Below, one piece after another: positions 1 to 4,994 of a stretch of 9,174 nt of DNA. The position numbers and the translations under genes are program-made. The notes below the pieces were generated by a model. It saw only the letters and a program-made list of their open reading frames with translations, had not been told where the DNA came from and searched no databases. Source of the stretch: Candidatus Aenigmatarchaeota archaeon (GTDB lineage: Archaea > Aenigmatarchaeota > Aenigmatarchaeia > QMZP01); assembly GCA_030672885.1 (NCBI GenBank), contig DAOVFN010000019.1, positions 1 to 9,174 on the forward strand. The letters are read 5' to 3'. Position 1 is the stretch's first letter, and each line of letters begins with the position of its first letter.

Positions 1-454
1 ATCCAGGGTCCAGTTCAGCGTAGAGAACAAGATACAAGTTCTTGTCATAATCCTCGATAATGGTAAGGCCGTCCTTTTTGGCGCCCGGTTTCGGGATAAA
101 GCTCTTCGAATCTATGGGTGACATATACAATCTCATGCAACCATCCCCCACTTCCTCTAGGGGTTCAGGGGCAACCTCGTTTGCAAGATACTCTATTGTG
201 CTGATATAGTCCAACAGGTGATCGTAGTCACCGCTTCTGATATTCTCCCTTGCATATGGCAGTATATCTTCCCTACAGTGGTTGTAAATATTCTCGGGAA
301 GATTCTCTACAATGAACTCATCCAGAAGCTCAATGACTTGGTACGCAAAGTCCTCCATCACAGGCTTGGCCACCCTTCCCAACACCTTCTCAATCTTCTT
401 TGTGAACGGCCCGCGGAACGGTCTCTCGTAAGGCATGCTACCACCAGATATCAT
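1..454 (-). CDS. Unrecognised soluble protein, N-terminal 151 codons (runs off the left edge)
   Basis: An open frame runs from an ATG at 454 to the window edge without a stop. I do not recognise the family. The visible part has no signal peptide or membrane segment. It is mixed alpha/beta in character: a Lys/Arg-rich start (RPFRGPFTKKIEKVLGR), then a helical acidic stretch (EDFAYQVIELLDEFIVENL, then YNHCREDILPYAREN), then a beta-like segment ending DKNLYLVLYAELDPG. A second in-frame ATG at 436 is preceded by GGTGGT four bases upstream and is an alternative start. I prefer 454 because a TATA-like box lies 26 bp upstream, which fits a leaderless archaeal mRNA. Arg codons are mostly AGG/AGA, as in the genes on the right. 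It is the last gene of the minus-strand series and is separated from the lipoprotein gene by a 241-bp gap with a strong hairpin. It is probably real, with function unknown. Confidence 0.7.
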   Translation of the reverse strand, partial: MISGGSMPYERPFRGPFTKKIEKVLGRVAKPVMEDFAYQVIELLDEFIVENLPENIYNHCREDILPYARENIRSGDYDHLLDYISTIEYLANEVAPEPLEEVGDGCMRLYMSPIDSKSFIPKPGAKKDGLTIIEDYDKNLYLVLYAELDPG

Positions 455-473
455 TGTTAATCCCTTGGGGGCA

Positions 474-490
474 TAAGCATAAATTCTTTC
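474..490 (-). promoter_or_regulatory. Putative archaeal promoter (BRE plus TATA) for the left-edge gene
   Basis: Read on the minus strand, GAAAGAA (490-484) is followed by TTTATGCTT (483-475). The centre is about 480, some 26 bp from the A of the ATG at 454. This is the spacing expected of an archaeal TATA box for a leaderless transcript starting at the initiation codon. The TATA match is imperfect (TTTATGCT against TTTAWATA), so the call rests mainly on position and the purine-rich BRE. Confidence 0.4.
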
Positions 491-609
491 CGTATGCTGC
501 TGGATAGATATCAAGGGGATATCTGCAAGAGAGGACATAACTTGAAATCGGCGTGACATTGATGAGTAAGTACCGATGCAGCAAACACCGTTAAGTTGAC
601 AGACAAATA

Positions 610-654
610 GAGAAGGGATGTTTGTATTTTCAAATACGAAAACATACCCTTCTC
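610..654. repeat. Long intergenic inverted repeat (20-bp arms)
   Basis: On the plus strand, GAGAAGGG-ATGTTT-GTATTT (610-629) is followed by a TC loop. The return arm is AAATAC, two unpaired bases, AAACAT, one unpaired base, and CCCTTCTC (654). All 20 bases of the left arm can pair, interrupted only by bulges on the other side. It lies 42 bp beyond the stop of the lipoprotein gene and 156 bp before the next gene. There is no clear T-tract on the minus-strand 3' side, so a terminator, an RNA-processing hairpin, or a small mobile palindromic repeat are all possible. Confidence 0.65.
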
Positions 655-695
655 ATATGGGAAATGCGCCCCCCTCTTACTCACTTCCCCAGCAT

Positions 696-1301
696 TCAAT
701 ACCTTCTCATTATCATGTATTTCAGTGGTTTCTGTGCCGGGAGCGAGAACATCTCTTCGCCCTTTTTGTTCTTGAACAGAATCCTTCCTGTCACCGCGGC
801 CTCTTCCATGCCTATTGATATCTCTTCGTCATCTCTGCCCGTGGGACATATTATTTCAAAATATCCCGCATACAGATGCTCTTTGGAGACGAGTTTCTGG
901 ATGTGCCTGGCTGGCTTTCCCTTGCGCTCTATCACCCAGTCCGCCCACAGGGAGTAATCGATGTTATCCCCGTTCAGCACCTGCATCCTTATGACAAGCC
1001 TGCTTGTGCATTTGGTTACGTCCTCTTCATCTGCCATACAGGCAGGAGGAATCTCAAGTTCATTGCTGAATGGCAAATACGCTGCCTGATGGACAAGGTA
1101 TTTGCCCACACTTTTTGTGTATCGCCTCTCAAGAGTATAGTGGATTTCTATGCCCGTGCCCGGGATAGTCACTATGCTCATTAGACTAGGCAACACACTG
1201 CCGGGAATCACAACGGGTCTTGTTGCGCAACCCACTACCATAAGCAACAGGAGGGTTCCCAGCGCCAATGACAGCGTTGATCTGTTTCTGTTTTTTCTCA
1301 C
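696..1301 (-). CDS. Predicted secreted lipoprotein of unknown family
   Basis: This is a 201-residue protein with a typical lipoprotein signal: a basic n-region (RKNRNR, residues 2-7), a hydrophobic core (about 10-24) and a lipobox VVGC with Cys25 as the lipid-anchored first residue. The mature part has short beta-like stretches (GTGIEIHYTLERRY, then YSLWADWVIERKGK) and three more cysteines, C88, C98 and C152, the first two of which could form a disulfide. The start is GTG at 1301. An in-frame TGA lies two codons upstream, so no earlier start is possible, and GGAGG (1315-1311) sits 9 bases before it. A nearer ATG at 1308 is in another frame that stops after about 40 codons. The gene follows the secreted protein at 2235-1396 by 94 bp, and the two are probably exported together. 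I know no homologue. Archaea and bacteria both have lipoproteins with this signal. Confidence 0.85.
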   Translation of the reverse strand: MRKNRNRSTLSLALGTLLLLMVVGCATRPVVIPGSVLPSLMSIVTIPGTGIEIHYTLERRYTKSVGKYLVHQAAYLPFSNELEIPPACMADEEDVTKCTSRLVIRMQVLNGDNIDYSLWADWVIERKGKPARHIQKLVSKEHLYAGYFEIICPTGRDDEEISIGMEEAAVTGRILFKNKKGEEMFSLPAQKPLKYMIMRRY

Positions 1302-1310
1302 GGCTCATGT

Positions 1311-1315
1311 CCTCC
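1311..1315 (-). promoter_or_regulatory. Shine-Dalgarno site (GGAGG) deciding a GTG start
   Basis: GGAGG on the minus strand lies 9 bases before the GTG at 1301 and only 2 bases before an out-of-frame ATG at 1308. The distance favours the GTG, which is also the only start that gives the lipoprotein signal peptide. A TTAAAT box centred near 1327 would put a transcription start around 1301. That conflicts with use of this site, so I do not rely on it. Confidence 0.6.
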
Positions 1316-1348
1316 ATTTATGATGATTTAAGTTTTGGTTCCTTATTC

Positions 1349-1380
1349 CTACCTACCACCCTGCGCAGCATGATAGGTAG
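1349..1380. repeat. Intergenic inverted repeat between two secreted-protein genes
   Basis: CTACCTA (1349-1355) pairs perfectly with TAGGTAG (1374-1380). The 18-base loop holds a second small palindrome, CTGCGCAG (1361-1368). It starts 16 bp after the stop of the upstream gene (1396). It may slow or end transcription, or mark an RNA-processing point between the two genes. No T-tract follows on the minus strand. Confidence 0.4.
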
Positions 1381-1395
1381 AGTAAATAATCAAAA

Positions 1396-2235
1396 CTACT
1401 TTTCTTCCTTGCTCTCTGGTTTCTTTGCCAACTCTTCATCGAGAAGCACTGTTCCAGACAGGAATGGATTATCGTCATACCCGCCCTTGGCCCAGGCAAC
1501 GCCAAAACCGCCGCCCCTGACCTGGCTTTCATCGCCCGCTGTATTCATGCTTGCTCCGGTCCATGACATACCAATGCCTATGGTACGGGAACTTGTCTCT
1601 CTCTCCACACCCTGTACTACGATGTGAAGAACATTACCACCTTTGGCATGTGCCAGTAATGCCAGTATTCCCAGGCAGTCAACGGAACTGGCGTCATCAC
1701 CAGGAAGTTCCGCAATACCGACGTATCCCAGCTGAGACACCGGTTCAGGATACCTTATAAGATCGCCATTACTCTTGTTTATTCCACCAACGAATATCTT
1801 GATGGTATCATCAACTTTATCCATGCCTGCAATCTTCTGTATGTACTCGTTGTACGGCTTCAATACAGACGGATTGATCATCTCAATAAGCTCGCCCACA
1901 GTAAATGTCTTCTTGTAGAGAATGAGCTCACTTGCCGACCGGAACCTGTGGTTCGGTCGGGTCGGTCCGCTATATGTAACGAGCCCGGGCAAATTGTGAT
2001 ACTCAGGCGAGACATGAAAGCCACGCTTCATCTCTGCGGCTTCGAATGTCTGGGTAAGTGTCTGTTCCGTATTCGCTTTTGCTCCTGCATTCGCTTCTGA
2101 CCCAGTGACATCGATCATAGCATTGGCACTCACCGGCCCTGCGTTGGCGTTCGCAATCGTGTCAGCCATGGCATAACTACCCATGCCAAACACCAGAAGA
2201 ATTGCAAGGCATGTCGCTGTAAATAACTTCTTCAT
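1396..2235 (-). CDS. Secreted protein of unknown family with Asn/Ala-rich N-terminus
   Basis: A 279-residue protein with a Sec-type signal peptide: KK at residues 2-3, a hydrophobic core, and a likely cut after AMA (22-24) giving a mature start DTIANANAG. Residues about 25-60 are low complexity (Ala/Asn/Thr, with repeated ANA and ANAG). A folded domain of about 200 residues follows (SELILYKKTFTVGELIEMIN; DTIKIFVGGINK). It ends in a Gly-rich stretch (RGGGFGVAWAKGG) and a charged tail (KKPESKEEK). I do not recognise the domain. The ATG at 2235 has AAGGAGGG with GGAGG four bases away, so the start is secure. Its first codons nearly match those of the gene upstream (both encode MKKLF and end the signal peptide in AD), suggesting a shared or copied signal sequence. 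Its eight Arg codons are four CGN and four AGR, a weaker AGR bias than the nuclease genes, but the count is too small to prove foreign origin. Confidence 0.85.
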   Translation of the reverse strand: MKKLFTATCLAILLVFGMGSYAMADTIANANAGPVSANAMIDVTGSEANAGAKANTEQTLTQTFEAAEMKRGFHVSPEYHNLPGLVTYSGPTRPNHRFRSASELILYKKTFTVGELIEMINPSVLKPYNEYIQKIAGMDKVDDTIKIFVGGINKSNGDLIRYPEPVSQLGYVGIAELPGDDASSVDCLGILALLAHAKGGNVLHIVVQGVERETSSRTIGIGMSWTGASMNTAGDESQVRGGGFGVAWAKGGYDDNPFLSGTVLLDEELAKKPESKEEK

Positions 2236-2264
2236 ATTCCCTCCTTAACTGAACAATTAAGAAT

Positions 2265-2360
2265 GACGGGGGCCTGTATCCCGCCTGCCTTGCCTATTAC
2301 ACAAATCCAAATCCGCATCTGCAAACCCAAAAGAAAAGACACAGGCAAGAGGCCCCCGCC
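2265..2360 (-). promoter_or_regulatory. Nested two-stem RNA element in the leader of the secreted-protein gene
   Basis: Read as minus-strand RNA, an 11-base arm (2360-2350) pairs with 2275-2265, with one G-U pair and otherwise perfect. Directly inside it, CTTGCCT-type pairing joins 2349-2343 to 2295-2289 (7 bp). The left arms are contiguous (18 bases). The right arms are split by a 13-base purine-rich bulge (2288-2276), and the apical loop is about 47 bases. The element ends about 18 bases before the AAGGAGGG ribosome site of the 279-residue gene. It could be a terminator for the upstream Gly-rich gene, an attenuator, or a ligand- or protein-binding leader. I do not recognise a known riboswitch. 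Confidence 0.5.
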
Positions 2361-2417
2361 AAAACTGGTTATGATGGTTAAAATTAAGTTCCTGTCGGCT
2401 TGTGGTGTAACCACGTC

Positions 2418-2441
2418 TGTGCATAATTCATCGTATGCACA
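2418..2441. repeat. 8-bp inverted repeat after the Gly-rich gene
   Basis: TGTGCATA (2418-2425) and TATGCACA (2434-2441) are perfect inverted copies around an 8-base loop. The repeat starts 14 bp past the stop codon (2456) of the Gly-rich secreted protein gene. It could be a weak terminator hairpin or a dimeric DNA-binding site; no T-tract follows. Confidence 0.4.
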
Positions 2442-2455
2442 AATGCCGTGAGTTA

Positions 2456-3244
2456 CTAATCGTTACAGTTGGACACTGCCGCTGCGAATGAACTCTGCGA
2501 AGCTGCACTGTGGTTGTATCCACCGCAGCTCATCTGGGTGACCGAGGAATTGCTGCCAGCAGCTCCGGCGCCAGCGTTCTCGCCGCTATAGCTGAAGTCA
2601 GCACAGCCTCTAGCAGATGCATACCCATTGGAACCACTTCTCACGGCTCCGGTCGTGACATCACCATCACCCCCTACAGCGCTTCCATCACCATCTGCAA
2701 GCGCGAAATTGCCTGTGAAGGCACCTGCATCAGAGGTGAAGCGGTCATTGTTCTGCGATACTACGGTAATGCCACCGGTAAGGGCGGCGCCGTCACTTTC
2801 GGAGTAGCACGGTCCCTGGTCCCCGGACATATATACAGCGCCGCTCCCGTTTCCACCATATGCGACGGTGTTGCTTGAGCCAACGCCGGCCCAGTTCGCC
2901 TGGAAGACAGAACCAGCGGCCGCTGTCTCGGTCCACAATCCATTAGCTCCCGCTTCGGATGCGGTCCCTACGATATGACCAGAGACGGCAGAGTCAGTTC
3001 CCTGATAGGAGCCACCAAGACCCACAGTAGTGGAATCCGCATAACCACTGACATGGTGAAGGCCACACGCTTCGTATCCTGCATATGAACCACCTACGTA
3101 GAGTCCGCCGGTCTGCATGTCGCCGTGTCCGTAACCCACAGTAGAGTCCGCGTAACCGCTTGTATACACTCCATCAGCAACGGCCATAGGCGCCAGCGCG
3201 AATACCAGCATGATGGCCAGCAATCCAATAAATAGTTTCTTCAT
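2456..3244 (-). CDS. Secreted Gly/Ser/Ala-rich low-complexity protein
   Basis: A 262-residue protein with a clear Sec signal peptide (KK at 2-3, hydrophobic core, cut after AVA at residues 21-23). The mature part is rich in Gly, Ser, Ala, Asn, Asp and Thr. It has no lysine, only three arginines (168, 202, 212) and one proline, so it should be acidic. There are imperfect internal repeats: SGYADST at 29-35 and 66-72, with GGSY at 51-54 and 77-80. Five cysteines (60, 146, 214, 240, 260) are spread through the chain. This pattern suggests an extracellular beta-solenoid, coat, matrix or amyloid-like protein, but that is inference; I recognise no family. The ATG at 3244 has AAGGAG (3259-3254) 9 bases upstream, and a TATA-like ATTTAATTAA box is well placed before it. 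It is the first of the minus-strand secreted series. Confidence 0.85.
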   Translation of the reverse strand: MKKLFIGLLAIMLVFALAPMAVADGVYTSGYADSTVGYGHGDMQTGGLYVGGSYAGYEACGLHHVSGYADSTTVGLGGSYQGTDSAVSGHIVGTASEAGANGLWTETAAAGSVFQANWAGVGSSNTVAYGGNGSGAVYMSGDQGPCYSESDGAALTGGITVVSQNNDRFTSDAGAFTGNFALADGDGSAVGGDGDVTTGAVRSGSNGYASARGCADFSYSGENAGAGAAGSNSSVTQMSCGGYNHSAASQSSFAAAVSNCND

Positions 3245-3282
3245 GATAATACACTCCTTTTCTTTTTGTTGAAAAATTAGAC

Positions 3283-3292
3283 TTAATTAAAT
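3283..3292 (-). promoter_or_regulatory. Possible TATA box for the Gly-rich secreted protein gene
   Basis: ATTTAATTAA on the minus strand, centred near 3288, predicts a start of transcription near 3262. This leaves a leader of about 18 bases that contains the AAGGAG ribosome site (3259-3254) before the ATG at 3244. Position and sequence fit an archaeal promoter. If it is used, the hairpin and repeats further upstream are outside the mRNA. Confidence 0.35.
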
Positions 3293-3349
3293 CCAGTTTT
3301 GTTTGTGCAAGTTGCGAACTTGCTCTGACATTTCTACCTCGTTTTTCAC
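3287..3349 (-). CDS. Possible 20-codon leader ORF upstream of the Gly-rich gene
   Basis: A GTG at 3349 follows AAGGAGGTGA (3360-3351) and opens a 20-codon frame ending in TAA at 3287, 42 bp before the Gly-rich gene. The peptide begins VKNEVEMSEQ and is charged and hydrophilic. The frame also extends in phase to a GTG at 3397 (36 codons), which abuts the second copy of the same ribosome-site segment, and an inner ATG at 3331 follows GAGGT. The spacing from GGAGG to the GTG is short (4 bases). It could be a translated leader, or just a purine-rich ribosome standby site. Evidence is weak. Confidence 0.25.
   Translation of the reverse strand: MKNEVEMSEQVRNLHKQNWI
3307..3323. repeat. Perfect 7-bp hairpin in the leader of the Gly-rich gene
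   Basis: GCAAGTT (3307-3313), a GCG loop and AACTTGC (3317-3323) form a tight stem-loop. It falls inside the possible 20-codon leader ORF. It could be an operator-like palindrome or an RNA hairpin. Confidence 0.45.
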
Positions 3350-3351
3350 CT

Positions 3352-3417
3352 CACCTCCTTTCTTTACTTTATGGAATAAAAATCTGTTTTTTCCCACCTC
3401 CTTTCTTTATGGAATAA
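3352..3417 (-). repeat. Duplicated Shine-Dalgarno-bearing segment
   Basis: Read on the minus strand, a segment of the form TTATTCCATAAAG...AAAGGAGGTG occurs twice, at 3417-3395 (23 bases) and 3379-3352 (28 bases). The copies match except for one extra five-base tandem unit in the second (TAAAG against TAAAGTAAAG). The repeat period is about 43 bases. Both copies end in an ideal anti-16S match, GGAGGTG. A recent local duplication of a ribosome-binding segment is the simplest reading. Confidence 0.6.
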
Positions 3418-3740
3418 TCTCACTCAAAATCACACTCAAGAGAATGACAGACCCACACGAGACCGTGCAATAGCTCAAGAAACAGCAAAGCATCTAGGGA
3501 ATCCAGCCAGGGTGTTTTCCTTTCTTTTTGTTGCCTGGTGCGGCATAGCCATCTGGGCGATGCAGCGTCTGGTTGCAGTCATCCCTTATTTCAATGGGGG
3601 TTTCGATTCAAACAGCAGTTCAAACCGAATGCGGTTCTTATTTTCTCTTATTTGTGAATATGATGCGGCAGCAACCTACCATCGGCAGCCTGGCGCCTGT
3701 CAAATTTCAATAAGTTATTCGTTATTGGAGTGTAACTAAT

Positions 3741-3958
3741 TTAAAGCTTTGTAATGCGTTGGCAAAAAATTCCATTATCGTCGAACATATGGCTTATGCG
3801 CAAGCCCTCAGCCCATTCATATCCCAGATAATTGTCCTTGGCGGTATATATACCTGACCCATCAGAGGAGTGTCTCTGCCAAAACATGCCACGCAGGGAT
3901 AAGGATACCGGGGCTTAACCAGCGGATAACACCATATGCCTTCCTGCGGAGGTGTCAT
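3741..3958 (-). pseudogene. Small gene apparently broken by a one-base frameshift
   Basis: Two overlapping minus-strand frames read like two halves of one protein. The first starts at the ATG at 3958, directly after the TAA of the exoribonuclease, and opens MTPPQEGIWCYPLVKP, then YPCVACFGRD, but then loses coding character and stops at 3794. The second frame, from about 3887 to the TAA at 3741, reads HSSDGSGIYTAKDNYLGYEW, then AEGLRISHMFDDNGIF and CQRITKL. Joining them near 3875, where one missing base would restore the frame, gives a protein of about 72 residues with a WCYP...CVAC cysteine cluster and a polar, well-balanced second half. I do not recognise the family. A purine-rich AAGGAA lies 11 bases before the ATG, and the TAA-ATG junction suggests cotranscription with the nuclease gene. 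Alternatives are a sequencing error, programmed frameshifting, or two unrelated chance frames. Confidence 0.45.
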
Positions 3959-4927
3959 TTAAGAAGGATTCCTTCCGTACCTTCGATTGTACATGAAATC
4001 ATCCTCGGTCTCCTCCCGGGAGCGCTTCACGAACTCCGTGAATTCAGCCAGCTTCGAGCTCAGCTCGTCAGCAAGATAGACGGCCATGGCCTCCGGGAAC
4101 ATGGGCCGCTTGGGAGAGCCGTACTCCATGTTTCCATGGTGGCTCAGCATGATGTGGAGTATCTTATCCTTTATATCCCCGGGGGTTTTCAGCCCGTCCA
4201 TGACCCTGGACACGTGCTCATACCCAAGGACTATGTGGCCCCTGAGCTGGCCCCTGAGGGTTCCTTTTATCCTGGTTGTCATCTCCAACTCATCGAGCTT
4301 GCCTATGTCATGCAACAGTGCCCCGGCCGTCATGATATCCATGTCAAGCTCCTGGAACATGCCCTTGCTGAGCTCGCAATATCTCATAACCTCCAGGGTG
4401 TGCTCTAACAGGCCACCCCTCCAGTTGTGGTGTATCTCTATGGCCCCGGGATGATTACTGAACCTCTCAAGGAACCCCGGATCCCCGAATACCCTGTCAA
4501 GAATGCGCTTTATCTCTAGGTTCCGGACACCTTCTATATAACCATTCAGTTCCTTGGTCATCTCACCCGTGTCCCTTCTGGCCGGGCCTATGAACTCCTC
4601 TGGCCGGTATTCCCCCTTCTCCAGCACCCTTATGGTGTCCGGCGGGTTTGTCGATATCTGAATCCTCTCATTGAAGAGCTCGGACCTTCCCTCCACCAGG
4701 ACCACGGAATCGGCCTTTATCAAATCATACAGCCCCTTCACGGCCTCCATGTTATCATCACCCCAGTACCTATAGGGAACCGTCCTGCCGCTGGAATCAG
4801 AGAGGAGCAGCTGAAATGTGTATCCCCTTGAATAGGGCTTGACGCCCTTCTTTATCTTCACCACGAATATGTCCTCTACCCTCGCACCCTCTTTCAGTTC
4901 GCATATGGGCGTCTTCTTCGTATGCAT
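3959..4927 (-). CDS. YhaM-like 3'-5' exoribonuclease (OB-fold plus HD domain)
   Basis: A 322-residue protein close in size to bacterial YhaM (about 314). Residues about 8-100 look like a nucleic-acid-binding OB fold (EGARVEDIFVVKIKKG, then SVVLVEGRSELFNERIQIS). Residues about 166-300 are an HD phosphohydrolase domain with likely metal ligands: H176 in HHNWRGGLLEHTLEV, the HD pair H206-D207 in ALLHDIGKL, H231 in RGHIVLGYEHV, H263-H264 in LSHHGNMEYGSPKRP, and D287 in VYLADEL. Family members trim RNA (and single-stranded DNA in vitro) from the 3' end in the cytoplasm with a divalent metal. The frame stays open upstream to 5236, but that part has no protein-like character and overlaps the divergent gene. 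ATG 4927 is chosen because the OB fold begins just after it and a TATA box lies 26 bp upstream, fitting a leaderless mRNA. The charged C-tail is RSREETEDDF. Confidence is high for family, moderate for substrate. Confidence 0.93.
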   Translation of the reverse strand: MHTKKTPICELKEGARVEDIFVVKIKKGVKPYSRGYTFQLLLSDSSGRTVPYRYWGDDNMEAVKGLYDLIKADSVVLVEGRSELFNERIQISTNPPDTIRVLEKGEYRPEEFIGPARRDTGEMTKELNGYIEGVRNLEIKRILDRVFGDPGFLERFSNHPGAIEIHHNWRGGLLEHTLEVMRYCELSKGMFQELDMDIMTAGALLHDIGKLDELEMTTRIKGTLRGQLRGHIVLGYEHVSRVMDGLKTPGDIKDKILHIMLSHHGNMEYGSPKRPMFPEAMAVYLADELSSKLAEFTEFVKRSREETEDDFMYNRRYGRNPS

Positions 4928-4947
4928 GACAAGTAATTGAAATAAAG

Positions 4948-4958
4948 CTATAAATATC
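4948..4958. promoter_or_regulatory. Shared, nearly symmetrical TATA element of a divergent promoter
   Basis: CTATAAATATC on the plus strand reads GATATTTATAG on the minus strand, so it resembles a TATA box both ways. Its centre (4953) is 26 bp from the ATG of the exoribonuclease at 4927 (leaderless on the minus strand). On the plus strand it predicts a start near 4979, leaving a leader of about 16 bases with GGTGG (4986-4990) before the TTG at 4995. A purine-rich AAATAAAG just to its left is a good BRE for the plus direction, so that side may be stronger. Confidence 0.6.
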
Positions 4959-4994
4959 TGAATGCCAAGGTTACCGTATCCTTGTGGTGGTTCC

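Larger units (their letters stand above)
3245..3740. other. AT-rich intergenic region of about 500 bp
   Basis: No convincing full gene is seen here. The left part (to about 3420) is the leader of the Gly-rich gene and holds a TATA-like box, a hairpin, a possible mini-ORF and a duplicated Shine-Dalgarno segment. In the right part (3421-3740) I see only short open frames without ribosome sites, including a 75-codon GTG frame at 3512-3739 on the plus strand with a hydrophobic start, and one small A/T palindrome (AATAAGTTATT near 3709-3719). No tRNA, CRISPR or insertion-sequence end was found. Confidence 0.6.

Noticed and set aside
511..699. Minus-strand 62-codon TTG frame overlapping the lipoprotein stop
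   Set aside because: It runs straight through the long 610-654 hairpin, has no ribosome site, and its hydrophobic stretch is explained by T-rich sequence.
2232..2414. Minus-strand 60-codon GTG frame ending in an ATGA overlap with the secreted-protein gene
   Set aside because: It has no ribosome site, its codons run through the nested stem element, and the peptide has no recognisable signal. The overlap is tempting, but the RNA structure explains the sequence better.
3598..3625. tRNA T-arm-like string (TTTCGATTCAAA) near 3601
   Set aside because: The flanking bases do not form a T stem and no anticodon, D-arm or acceptor partner lies upstream.
3512..3739. Plus-strand 75-codon frame with a hydrophobic start
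   Set aside because: It has a GTG start with no ribosome site at a workable distance and a random-looking second half; kept as a remote possibility only.
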